Positions 38,791-49,011 of a stretch of DNA of 64,000 nucleotides are shown here, piece after piece. Numbering within the stretch: the stretch's first letter is position 1; the number at the start of each line of letters is the position of its first letter. Below the pieces are notes generated by a model. It was not told where the DNA came from. It worked only from the letters and a program-made list of their open reading frames with translations, and made no database searches. Source of the DNA: Lingula anatina (Eukaryota; Brachiopoda; Lingulata; Lingulida; Lingulidae); NCBI RefSeq assembly GCF_001039355.2, contig NW_019776002.1:376414-440413 (forward strand), read 5' to 3'. Both the position numbers and the translations under genes were made by a program.

Positions 38791-41166
38791 TCTTTCAAAT
38801 CATCATCACATTTGTATTGTCTTTGCCTTCTGAAAATACTACTTTATAACCCAATATAAGGTTGCTGCTTTATGCAGGTTACAAAATTTGCACTCAAACT
38901 ACACGAACTGTACAAATGATGGATGGCAGTGAATGAAGATTGTGTCAGTTGTGACAGCCAGCACAATTGGACACATCCTTTTTGTTCAGCGACAATTACT
39001 GTACTCATCTGCAGCACTTAACAAAGACAAAATGCAAAAGTGGCGTGAATGTGGATGCACGGCAACTGTTACTAGAAGCATAAAATAGTGATATGTTTTA
39101 ATCAATTAAAGCAAGGCAACAGTCTCTATGATTATGAAGAGCTTTGATTCGCACTATTTATTTTCAAAGAGAATAGTAAAAAGTGCCTATATGTCTGTCA
39201 TTTCATCATTAATATTTATAGAAAAAATCAATGCACTGTGCACCACTGTCTACCAGATCATGGTGTTATATCCGCACTGCTGTTAGTATCATTACTTTTT
39301 AAGCTAAGTTTGCATAATTATCGAACAATATTTAGGCGCGTAGGCAGGGGAGTTAGTGGGAGTCGAAAGAAGCGGTCATTTGACGAGAAAACGCTCCCTC
39401 AAAATAAAAAATAGCCTAGGTTCTATGTAAATTCTCAAATTGAGTCGTAACAAACATTACAAATCCTGACTGCAAGCTCTATACACGGTAAAGCATTTTT
39501 CCATCAATCCTATATCTGCCCTTAACTTCTAATGTAAAATATCCCCATACCATTGAAGCTTTGCTTCCAGTTTTCAATCTTTCATAGTCTTGAAACTGCT
39601 CAGCAACTCTTTACATAATATCGCACATTGTACCACGTGGGGGGTGGGGGGGGGCGCTCTGATGACACCTACACATGTAGGCTACATGGCACAAAAATTT
39701 CAAGCAAAGAAAGGTGGGAAAAAAAGGATTTCACTCAATTTTTATCACCTTTTTTTTCAACGTAAATTATGACAAATCGTGGGGGTTTATCGTTCGGTCC
39801 AAGCTCCATGCCCCGCCGTGGTGTTGTTCTCGGTTGTGGTTCTCATTCGAGAGGCAAACGGGCACGAGAAGGGCGTGGCGGTGTGTTTTGACTAATAAAT
39901 AAATGGGTTGTGGACCATAGGTTACATAAAGCCGTCAACTCAACACGACAGGCAGCGACCTTGTACTGAAATGTACGTCAATAACATGAGTATCTGGAAC
40001 ACATTCACTTCAAAGCAATACTGCTTTAATTGAATTTTTTGTATATTGCGTGAAGTTCATGAGCAACGTGCGAGAAGGTGTTACTACCTCGGTGCGTAAG
40101 TAAAAGTAGAAAATACGCTTTGGTGCCATTTTTGGGTTGAATTAAAATAAAAAAAGCTGCATGTTTTAAAGTAGTTTAAGAATGATTTTAGAGCTTCTAT
40201 TTAGGTCTTCTGCTGTAGCAGCACCACCTCGGATTTGCAAATTAAACGACACCTATTCGCTTTCAAAATCTTGAGTAGACTTAACTTTGGAAATCATTTG
40301 GTATATTTTTGATACACGTTGTTACATATGCCCACAAACGTAAACTCTACGCGTATAACTAAGATTGTAAGACGTAAGACTGTAAAAATTAATACTTACG
40401 TCCATATTGCACTTGCGTTTTATGCTTGTCAAAAACACTTCATTTAAATTGTTGTTCGTCAACAACAAGTCCGTTGAAGCTCTAAAAGAGAGCTCAAGCG
40501 AAATATTGTATGTAATATGCATATTCCAATAAATCATTTTACCGTTGTGAATTAATAAAATGATACGGATGTCCTTGTTTGTATTTATTCAAATATAACG
40601 AAACTACTCCTTCCATGTAAGTTGCCATTTTATGCTCAAATCAATCCCACAGTAAAATGCATTTCGGCAAACTGTGACATAGATTTGCCGGTCACTATTT
40701 AGGACTGCCAAGCGGATGGGTGTCGGGGGGGGGGGGGGGGTTAAAAGACTTCATAGCAAAAAACCTTATCAAATTCCCATTACAAAAGCTCTACAGGACA
40801 GGAAATTACTGATACGGTGGCTACACCTCACAATATCAGTAAACAAGTAAAGCAACTACATACTGGTATGAAAGAGCAAGTCAATCTAGCCAATATCTGA
40901 ATTCTAGGTGAAATACTGAATTTCTTTCCTGAATGGTTGGGCAGTGTTTGCTTTCGAACAGTGGTTTTTAATCAGAGCCAGGCCTCCCAAACAGGTACGT
41001 CACAATATGTGCCAAATCGCTAAGTGAAGCACTACTTGTTGGCTTTCTCGCCCACTGCAAATAGCATCCCGACCAGATAAATTGCATGGGTTGTGTGACA
41101 CGGTCTGATGTGATAGGAAGACATCCACACCTTGAGATTGTGTGACATTTTTTATGGTTATGCCGC

Positions 41167-41249
<83 letters not shown>

Positions 41250-41915
41250 GCGACGTACATGTAACTGTTTGGGAGGTCTAAAGATGGTCCCAAGAATTTC
41301 GAGGTCCTTCGATAATCACTTCCTTATGTAAACATTTAGACACTGACATTTCAATACAAGGTTAATGATGAGTTCATATTCAAGGGAGTCATTTACCCCG
41401 AGTTGACTTTGGTTTACCTATGTATTATTATTATTATTAATGTTTTGGTCCGTTTTGCCAGTGCACGTAAAGTTCAGTTAATTTCGAATGCATCTTTCAA
41501 TCACGAGTTAATTGTTTTGGTAATATTGTGATCATTACCATACAACTCTGAAAACTCATTTAGGACCAGTGATTCCAATAAACTGTGGAAAATCATATGT
41601 GAGAGTAAATTACAACGTTATTTGACCGGTGATAATGACCACGATAATGACACTCAACGCTCACCAATTAACGGACGCTGTCCATAGTATTACCCTACGT
41701 CAAAAATCAACCATCATTTCTGGAAACAATCAACGCGTTGCGTTTACTTATTACAAACGCACTAATAAACACAGGTATTATTGCCGGGCTTTTTGTCTCC
41801 TTTTATTGGAGTACGCAATTCATCGTGTCGTTGCTGAAAACAGCAGATAGTGTTTATTATTAATTGTCATCGCTGGAGTTGCGTTCTAGACGTATCCTAG
41901 GACACCGGATCCTAG
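38791..41915. other. Intergenic stretch between the two cyclase genes
   Basis: No gene was recognised. It holds a G-run near 40,727-40,740, a G-rich stretch near 39,640-39,655 and the long AT microsatellite. Confidence 0.55.
41170..41243. repeat. (AT)n microsatellite, about 74 bp
   Basis: A perfect alternating AT run. Translated, it yields a Tyr-Ile repeat in a minus-strand frame that is not a gene. Confidence 0.96.
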
Positions 41916-41923
41916 TATATAAA
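41916..41923 (+). promoter_or_regulatory. TATA box of cyclase B
   Basis: A perfect TATATAAA lies about 30 bases before the start of a short leader exon that ends in a consensus donor at 42,080. Spacing to the donor and to the coding exon supports this as the core promoter of paralogue B. Confidence 0.55.
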
Positions 41924-41947
41924 TCCTCTGCCACAGCACCTCTGGAG

Positions 41948-42079
41948 AGAGGCTTTATAGAGAAAATGGTGAACTATTATCTTACAATTTTCATCTGACG
42001 ACTACAATCGTTAGTGGGAGCGGAGTGACAATTTACTATACTATACTGTTTACTATACTATAAAGATCTGTTCACCCTG
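41948..42079 (+). other. Probable 5' UTR exon of cyclase B
   Basis: The exon would run from about 30 bases after TATATAAA to the donor CCCTG|GTAAGTATT, a full match to the consensus. It is followed by a short intron ending at one of two acceptors (TTTTTCAG at 42,156 or ATATTGCAG at 42,212). Its 5' end is estimated from TATA spacing. Confidence 0.5.
41966..41998 (+). CDS. Upstream ORF of 10 codons in the cyclase B leader
   Basis: ATG, nine further codons (MVNYYLTIFI) and TGA lie entirely inside the predicted leader exon. If the transcript starts near 41,948, this uORF would come before the cyclase start codon and could lower its translation. The peptide itself probably has no function. Confidence 0.3.
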   Translation: MVNYYLTIFI

Positions 42080-42229
42080 GTAAGTATTACTTTTGGTTTA
42101 AGAAAATAGGTAGGATAAAATGTAAGTTCTTTTTTGATGAATAACCAATTTTTCAGTTGGTATATTCAGCTACGCCTCAATGCGAACGTACGTCCTATCA
42201 CTCATATTGCAGGGCAAGACAACGCTAAC

Positions 42230-43009
42230 ATGTATGGCCTACTCCTAGAAAATATATTCGACTACTTGAAACAAACATATGGCAACAACGTTGCCGATGA
42301 AATACGAAAACGAGCAAATATTAGCCAGAGTAATTTTGTCACCCACCAAGTCTACAGTGAGACCTTGATTCCCCGAGTGCGAGACGCTACCTACGCCATT
42401 ACTGGAACCCCCAAAGATGAGTTGATGGAGCAGTTAGGAGTGGCATTTGTACACTATGTTCGGCAACATGGCTACGAACGAGTTCTCAAGGTATTCGGCC
42501 GTCAAATGAGAGATTTCATCAATGGTTTGGACAATCTTCACGAATATTTACGCTTCAGTTATCCTAAACTTAAACCCCCTTCCTTCGTCTGTCAAAACGA
42601 AACCAAAGAAGGACTAACTCTCTATTATCGAACTAAGAGGAAAGGGTTTTTATATTACGTTAAAGGTCAAATCAGAGCCGTTGGAAATCTCTTTTACAAC
42701 ACTGACGTTGACATTGAGGTAATAAGTCACACTGAAACAGAGGATTTAACCCAAGTTGTATTCCAACTCAAGTTTGACAATAGCAGTTTCGAGGACTCCG
42801 GCACGCAGATAACAGCAGAAAAGACCTACCTGCCGGTCAACTCGAAAATCTTCTTCAATGCATTCCCGTTCCATCTTGTATTTAATCGGGATATGCTGAT
42901 TAGGAGTGCAGGTAAAATTCTAGAGCAAGTTTTAGAGAAGCTGGAAGGAAAGCAAATTGACACAGAATTCAGCATGTTGCGCCCTCTGTTAGAATTTACC
43001 TGGAAAAAC
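42230..43009 (+). CDS. Cyclase B coding exon 1: H-NOX and start of PAS-like region
   Basis: Encodes residues 1-260, from [18 protein letters not shown] to LEFTWKN. It contains [13 protein letters not shown] with the proximal histidine, and YRTKR, where A has YRSKR. It ends in phase 0 at AAC|GTAAGT. The open frame extends upstream to 42,134, but that part lies before the predicted acceptor. Confidence 0.92.
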
Positions 43010-46000
43010 GTAAGTTTCCATGTTTTACTAGAAAAGTTAAAATTATAAATTACAACAGCTGCGTATAAACGAAATATTCTGAAACGTTGATCGTTGTCAA
43101 TTTACAATTTAAAGTGTGTTCTGAGTGTCTCTCTTTATGTAAACCTGCAAATATTTCTCTGTTATTGTCAATAATGTTGGTTCGTATCGTGATACCAAAT
43201 ACATGAAACTTAGACGCATGAACGACAAATTAGAGGGAACATGAGAAAAGGCACAATGGCAACCAATGTCAGTTGACAGCGTGTCTTTCAGGTTATGTCT
43301 CACACCAATAACGTGTTCACACTACAATCCGTCAATGAGACCATGGCACTGAAGAAGGGCGGAACAGACTATGAAGGTGATTAGTCTACAGCAATACTAA
43401 AGCCCCTTTTACACTGGACTGTGTCCTTTCTGCGACCACAGCGATGCCAGTTTCATGGTCGCAAAAAAGACGCAAAAAGGAGGACGTCCAGTGTAAAGGG
43501 GGTTTAACTCAGTTATAATTACATGGCGTTGTTTTCATTGGGTTGTAGCGTGGTATCAGATCACTATAGCATAACACCGTTCCTTTGCCAAATAAAATCA
43601 ACCAGTAATATTTATGAACTATCTGTTCCAATATCATATATATCCCTTATTAAAATCCTTTTTTTAATTTCTTTCCGTTGTTTTATTTCATTTTATTTCA
43701 TTTTCTACTTATTTTGTTAATGGAAATTCTATTATACTGGAAAATTGTGGTATCTGCTTCACGTATATTTTCATTTTTTTTCCAAGCTATTTCACTATTT
43801 TTATCTCACTGCTTCGATGTGTTTTCCAGTCTGTCCCGTTTCCCATCGTCCCACCTACCTGCGTCTGAAGGGACAGATGATGTACGTGGAGGAATGGGAC
43901 TCCATCTTATTTCTGGGAACACCAATGTAAGGTTTTCTTAAATGAAAAATTTTAAATCCTTCTGTGATACCATTTCATTCACGTTCCTCCTTTTATGCAC
44001 CTACCTAGAATATATAAACATTATCAACCCTTTTTCGTTTTTTTTTTTTTTTTTCATCCAAACTACCTACATGTACCTATTCTATTTATTATATACATGT
44101 ATTACATCTTAAAGATTTATCTTGAAGGGTGCCAAGACTATAAAATAACAATTTCACCGATTTTATTGAATCATTCTATTATTGTCGTATAAATCAGCAT
44201 GGAGAATCTTGACGTCATGTTCCGGGCCGGTCTCTATATCAACGATCTTAGTATGCACGACTCCAGCAGAGATTTGGTGTTAGCTGGAACACAACAGTCT
44301 GCAGAACTCAAACTAGCCTTGGACCAAGTAAGACATTTATCAGAAATACATTTGAGGCTTATTTAAAGGTACATACGAACCGAGCATCGGTGGAGCGTGG
44401 ATTCCCAGTAACACATGTAAACCACCTCTACTAGATTCTTATATGACTCAAATAAATTTTACATGCCAAGGGATAAACTGAATAGATCACTCGATCAGCC
44501 ATAAAAGACCTTTAGACTGCTCCTTTCTTTAAATTTATGGTTGTAAATTTAACCTACATTCGTGACCTACTTTCCTGCCCCATTGACATACAGCTTAGAA
44601 TGCCAGCAGAAAAATCTGTTCAAACATCATTTTCGGGTAAAATTAAACAATGCCTTTTGGTAATTCTCTTAGTTATACTACTTGAAACTATATGCTGGCA
44701 TTTGGTTGGTTTTTGTGACAAAAAATTGACTTTGTATGTATCTTTAAGGTTTAAAAATAATTGTGATATGTGCTTTATAATGCGTTCATCAGATCAACCA
44801 ACATTAGAGCCATAAACAGAAAAATAACAAAATTCGACGATTAAGTAGCAGATTGCATAAGTCAATATAAACGAGGAATGTGGAGATAGTAAAGTAAATC
44901 ATAGAAAAATATCGTTTTTTCAGGAACAGTCAAAAAACAAAAACCTGGAGGAGACGATGAAGAAGTTGGATGCAGAAATGAAGAGAACAGATTCGTTGCT
45001 GTACCAAATGATCCCAAAGACTGTTGCTGATCGTCTGCGTAAAGGAGAGCCTGCCGTTAACACCTGCCAGGTAAATGAAATATTTTTTAATCCGTGTAAA
45101 TATTGTTTAAAGTAATACATTGTCATGATTTAAAAGTTTATGGTCAAATTTTTTCTGACACATAAACGACAATTTCGATAGTTTAAAGACAAAATTTTTA
45201 TTCAAATGTATAATATGGCTAATTTATATTTCATTGGGTTTTATTTAGCTTTTCATCAGTTTTTATTTTTGAATATTTTTTATTAAAATCTTTGTGGTTT
45301 TGAATTTTTTAAAAATGTAACGATATTTGTAGACAGCGTTGTACCACGGTTAAGAAACAATTAGATAGATACATTTATTTCCATAATATACAAAATATGA
45401 CAAATACATATAGAAATTTCGGGCAAAACAGAATGAACATTCATGGATTTAACCAAAAAAAATAAAAATACTGCTTCTTGGTGTAACTTTATACACTTAA
45501 AGCACTCTCCTGTCAAAAGACAATAGGTCGCGCCATGCTTTATTTCGTGTAAAGTCACGTCATCCACGAATGCGTTCCACGCACCAATGCACAGTGTTAA
45601 TTACTCGTGCTTTAAGCCAGATAAAGCACTCGGCGCTGAGCTTTACGAGAAATAGAGCAGATAATTATCTCGGCTTCGCCTCGCCATTTATCTGCTCTAT
45701 TTCTCGTAAAGCTCAGCACCTCGTACTTTATCTATACCTTAGAGGTACCTTGCACTTATAAACTATTAAAACATTTGCAAGGTTTCCTCAGTGAACCTGT
45801 GGAAATTGATTTCTAATTGAAGCTGTTTTTGCACATAAACAAACCACGTGCTTTTCAGTCTGTATATCCTCACATTTACAAAAACGGTTCTCCATGCAAA
45901 TCGTTGCCCACCTCCTTTTTGTCTCTTTCCAAATAATGCGCGGAGAGTCTAAGCCTTGTTGCTAACCGGTCATATTCTGGCACTGTGTTATTGTAAATAT

Positions 46001-47291
46001 CATGCACAAATACATGTAGCTCTGGGTTTATATAATTGTACAATCTAAATTTACTACCCTCTGCTGTACCTTAAATCTTAAATATTATTAGCATTTTATT
46101 ATATATTCCTTGCACTTAAGTCTTGTGCGTGCATTTTCCTTTATGTTTTTTCAGAGTTTTGAAAGTGTCACCGTGTTGTTCAGCGATGTTGTAGGGTTCA
46201 CTACTATCTGCAGTCAAATATCTCCCATGCAAGTGGTGGGCATGCTGAACGTGATCTACACAATATTTGACCAACTCAGTGAGAAGAACCAGGTCTATAA
46301 GGTACAGAACTGGGATGTTTTTCTCCTGTATATTAAAATTTATGAAAGTTCAAAAAACTATCCAGATTTAGTGGTATTTACAGGAACGCTCGTTTCAGTC
46401 TGAACATGTGAACCACGTGACTGTTCTATTTGCCAGGTGGAGACGATAGGGGACGCTTACATGGTGGTGGCGGGAGCACCTATCAAAACCAAATACCACG
46501 CGCATCACATCTGTAACATGGCGTTTGACATGTTAGACGCCACGCTAAACCTGGAAAATCCTTCATCTGAAGGAAACATGGCCATACGTATAGGTAAGTT
46601 ACACACTCTGTCTGTTTATTAATAATATATTATTCTGGTGATATTGATTATTGTTTGACATTATGGAGAGGATGAAATAGCGCGATAATTGGAATGAAAT
46701 GTTTAATGAAATGAGAGACTTGTTGACTTCCAGAAGTTGTTTTCATCATTTCAATATGGTGCAGTAAAGTGCCTCTGTATAAAAAATCAATTTAACTGTT
46801 AATGTTTAATTATTTAATTCCAGTAATTCTCCTTTGTCGTGGTAGTATGAAGAGCCGTCAACTATCATGTATAGATAATAATGTATAGATGAATGGGGTT
46901 GTCTTTTTAGAAATGTGTTTTTCACAAAATGTTAACTTTATTAATAGAACAGTCGCCTTATTTCATCATGGCACTCAAGCAAGGGAGAGTGCCAACCTTT
47001 CTGCGGCTGGTCTGTTGAATTTATTAGTATACTCGTATGTAACCTTCTTGTTATTGCAGTAGTGCATATTTATTTTCGCTGATGAACAAATCAATACAGG
47101 GCGTACACGCATGGAAATAGGTATCTGCCGTCTAGATCGTTCTTTGTTGTTATATTGGTATGGATGTACTCTTTCTAGCTTTGCAAGTCAAATAATGAAG
47201 AAATGAGCTTAATAACTAAACTTTATAGTGTGTGTGTGTGTGTGTGCGCGCGTGCGTGCGTGCGTGCGTGTGTGAGAGAGTGTGTGTGTGT

Positions 47292-47330
<39 letters not shown>

Positions 47331-47686
47331 ACGTTCTCTCTATACACCATGTATATCTGTCTTATTTAAGGCGTTCACTCGGGTGCAGTGGTAGCAGGTG
47401 TGGTAGGGATGAAGATGCCGAGGTACTGTTTGTTTGGGGACACGGTGAACACAGCCTCTAGGATGGAGACCACGGGAGAGGTACGCCATGACAGTGGGGG
47501 GCTTAATTTAAAAAAGGTTATATAATTGTATAAGATAAGACACTTTTAGGTGTAAGCCCAAAAAAATTTTCATGATAAAACCACACTTTGAGGTGATGCT
47601 ATTAAACGTATTCACTGCAATACCATCAATGATATGCTCTTTTCAGTGTGATTATCTATGTTGCACATTACCAGCAACTCTGTATA

Positions 47687-47740
<54 letters not shown>

Positions 47741-48416
47741 GCCTTGACTTGATAATCTCCTTCCACAGGCAATGAAAGTACACGTCAGCGAAACAACAAA
47801 GCAGCTCATTGACAGCGGAGAGGGCTACGTGCTGCATGAGCGAAAAACGCTTCAAGTTAAGGTACCTGTAGCACCTACTACTTTTAAACCCCCTCTCCCC
47901 TCAAGTCTTGCTGAAAAAGGTGTAAAAAAAACATCCAAGATTAACGTGGTACAAAGCAGCTGTGGGGACTTGTCTGAATAAGAAAGGGATTTTTTATTAG
48001 AAATAAAAAGCAGGTGATGTTTGTAAATCAATTTTATAAAAAATCGATGGAAATTCTATTCTGAACGACCGAAATTTAACTGAATCGCTGCGTTTATTGG
48101 GGCAATGATGTTATGATTGGATCGAAAGTATTTTTAAAACATGATTACATGTTTTTGGATGGTAACTTTTCTTACACTCTTTCTCCTCTGCATTATTCCA
48201 TGAAATAAATAAGAAGACAATATGATCTTATCATTTCAACAGTTTCACCTTTTAATTTGTTTCTCATAATTTTGATGTTTCAGTAGCTTAATGTATTTAT
48301 ATTTTAGACATACTTAAGTTAATATCTTAATATACTGTTTGTTTTATGTGTAGCTTATTAAAATGTTATCATCATCATCATCATCATCAACATCATCATA
48401 ATCATCATCATCATCA

Positions 48417-48454
<38 letters not shown>

Positions 48455-49011
48455 GGATAGATAACCGATATTGGTAATATATCACAAGTTACTATACAGG
48501 TAGACAAGGCCAAGTGTTGTATTTTGTCCTGAAACTTGATGAACGTCACGTCTTAACATTTTCTCAGGGCAAAGGCCTTATGAAGACTTACTGGTTAGCG
48601 GGAATTCCGGGCCGGGATCCCACCAAATACGCCAAACTGGCGTACAAAGCTGCTCTGTGTCCGAAGACAGAAGATAGTCTGGCAGAGGAACCGTTTGAAG
48701 AGAGAACAGAAGTGTTTTCTCTACTCGGAGAGGTCGACCAGACAGATGTAGTTTCGTTAGTCTGTAGTTATAGCGCCTCCCATGCCAGTTTTACAGGCGA
48801 GGATCTGCATGCCAGCAGAATGAATGATTTCGGTAAAAGACGCGGAAAAGAGAAAGAAGTTAATGATCTCAACATTTCGATGAATGATATAAATAGAGAC
48901 AAGTTTAGATCGAAAGTCATTTTACATGTCGATCACAATGATACTGAAGATGAAAACACACGAGAGAACGTGTTGCCTGTCGGCAGGAGCAAATTGTGTT
49001 TTATTTTATGA
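42230..49011 (+). CDS. Atypical soluble guanylate cyclase, paralogue B (Gyc-89D / beta-2-like), 10 coding exons, CaaX tail
   Basis: The spliced exons 42230-43009, 43292-43376, 43830-43926, 44198-44327, 44924-45070, 46155-46301, 46437-46593, 47371-47480, 47769-47861 and 48568-49011 total 2,190 bases in frame, giving 729 residues. The domain order is as in A: H-NOX (His104), PAS-like region, coiled coil (365-400), cyclase (from 414). Asp424, Glu464, Asp468, Cys534, Asn541 and Arg545 are all kept, so catalysis, homodimers and A-B heterodimers are plausible. In the heme motif YxSxR the serine is Thr135. The start is set by homology to A, after acceptor ATATTGCAG at 42,212. The tail is shorter than in A and unlike it, but it ends RSKLCFIL, a strong geranylgeranyl-type CaaX box. 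Splice positions and phases match A throughout, which shows tandem duplication. Introns over 300 bases without their own entry hold nothing recognised. Confidence 0.93.
43292..43376 (+). CDS. Cyclase B coding exon 2
   Basis: Follows acceptor GTGTCTTTCAG and encodes [17 protein letters not shown] and a short linker. It ends in phase 1 at GAAG|GTGATT. It is nine bases shorter than the matching exon of A. Confidence 0.88.
43399..43505. mobile_element. 107-bp MITE-like element in cyclase B intron
   Basis: The ends AAAGCCCCTTTTACACTGGAC and GTCCAGTGTAAAGGGGGTTT, quoted here as about 20-base arms, are near-perfect reverse complements. An inner pair (GCGACCA / TGGTCGC) extends the fold. It has no coding capacity and is absent from the corresponding intron of A. 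Confidence 0.7.
43830..43926 (+). CDS. Cyclase B coding exon 3: PAS-like region
   Basis: Follows acceptor GTGTTTTCCAG and encodes [20 protein letters not shown] and [12 protein letters not shown]. It enters in phase 1 and ends two bases into a codon, matching exon 4 of A. The variable linker before YLRLKG is shorter than in A. Confidence 0.9.
44198..44327 (+). CDS. Cyclase B coding exon 4
   Basis: Encodes [20 protein letters not shown] through [14 protein letters not shown]. It is 130 bases, the same length and phases as in A. The acceptor (GTATAAATCAG) is poor in pyrimidines just before the AG, but frame and homology fix it. Confidence 0.92.
44924..45070 (+). CDS. Cyclase B coding exon 5: coiled coil
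   Basis: Encodes residues 365-413: [20 protein letters not shown] and [19 protein letters not shown]. Phase 0 at both ends, 147 bases. Confidence 0.93.
45613..45738. mobile_element. Hairpin element in cyclase B intron
   Basis: Arms of about 45 bases containing GAGCTTTACGAGAAATAGAG and its reverse complement flank a short core, giving a strong foldback. No open frame of note. It is probably a dispersed non-autonomous repeat. The intron is 1.1 kb and otherwise unremarkable. Confidence 0.7.
46155..46301 (+). CDS. Cyclase B coding exon 6: catalytic domain, first metal Asp
   Basis: Encodes residues 414-462 with [10 protein letters not shown] (Asp424) and [15 protein letters not shown]. Compared with A, Met-Tyr-Thr-Glu becomes Ile-Tyr-Thr-Ile near the end of the helix. 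147 bases, phase 0 at both ends. Confidence 0.94.
46437..46593 (+). CDS. Cyclase B coding exon 7: catalytic domain, guanine-selecting Glu
   Basis: Begins [15 protein letters not shown] with Glu464 and metal Asp468, and ends in phase 1 at ATAG|GTAAGT. The first 68 bases are identical to exon 8 of A. Confidence 0.94.
47228..47327. repeat. (GT)n compound microsatellite in cyclase B intron
   Basis: GT, GC and GA dinucleotide runs lie just upstream of coding exon 8, in the same position as the GT/GA array in A. Confidence 0.95.
47371..47480 (+). CDS. Cyclase B coding exon 8: catalytic core
   Basis: Encodes [20 protein letters not shown] and [12 protein letters not shown], with guanine-selecting Cys534, Asn541 and Arg545. 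It has the same length and phases as exon 9 of A and high DNA identity to it. Confidence 0.94.
47690..47739. repeat. (AT)n microsatellite in cyclase B intron
   Basis: A perfect AT run of about 50 bases, 29 bases before coding exon 9. Confidence 0.95.
47769..47861 (+). CDS. Cyclase B coding exon 9: end of catalytic domain
   Basis: Encodes [20 protein letters not shown] and the HERKTLQVK strand. Phase 0 at both ends. The donor is AAG|GTACCT, weaker than most in this gene, which favours some retention of the following intron. Confidence 0.93.
47862..47981 (+). CDS. Alternative C-terminus of cyclase B by intron retention
   Basis: If the donor at 47,862 is not used, the frame continues for 39 codons (starting [20 protein letters not shown]) to a stop at 47,979-47,981. 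AATAAA follows 21 bases later. The resulting protein of 621 residues would lack the last strand of the cyclase fold and the CaaX box. It is a prediction from frame and signal only; the matching position in A stops after two codons. Confidence 0.3.
   Translation, partial: VPVAPTTFKPPLPSSLAEKGVKKTSKINVVQSSCGDLSE
48002..48007 (+). terminator. Candidate intronic polyadenylation signal of cyclase B
   Basis: AATAAA lies 21 bases after the read-through stop, with a GT-rich stretch (AGGTGATGTTTGT) at 48,011-48,023. This is the spacing expected of a working poly(A) site. Confidence 0.35.
48367..48454. repeat. (ATC)n(ATT)n trinucleotide repeat
   Basis: About 88 bases of ATC then ATT units lie in the last intron of cyclase B. 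It yields poly-Met and poly-Ile frames on the minus strand, which are not genes. Confidence 0.96.
48568..49011 (+). CDS. Cyclase B coding exon 10: KGKG strand and tail with CaaX box
   Basis: Follows acceptor [32 protein letters not shown] closely matches A, after which the two tails can no longer be aligned by eye. The tail is acidic and hydrophilic and ends [14 protein letters not shown] fits the CaaX rule well: two aliphatic or aromatic residues and a final Leu, typical of geranylgeranylation. Confidence 0.92.
   Translation, partial: GKGLMKTYWLAGIPGRDPTKYAKLAYKAALCPKTEDSLAEEPFEERTEVFSLLGEVDQTDVVSLVCSYSASHASFTGEDLHASRMNDFGKRRGKEKEVNDLNISMNDINRDKFRSKVILHVDHNDTEDENTRENVLPVGRSKLCFIL

Noticed and set aside
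42134-42229. 32 extra codons in front of MYGLLL in B
   Set aside because: They span two acceptor-like sites and are absent from A. Atypical and beta cyclases begin at MYG, so the later ATG is the better start.
47203-47394. Cys/Val-rich frame before the RYCLFGD exon of B
   Set aside because: It is the GT-rich microsatellite read through into the exon. The true exon begins after the acceptor at 47,370.
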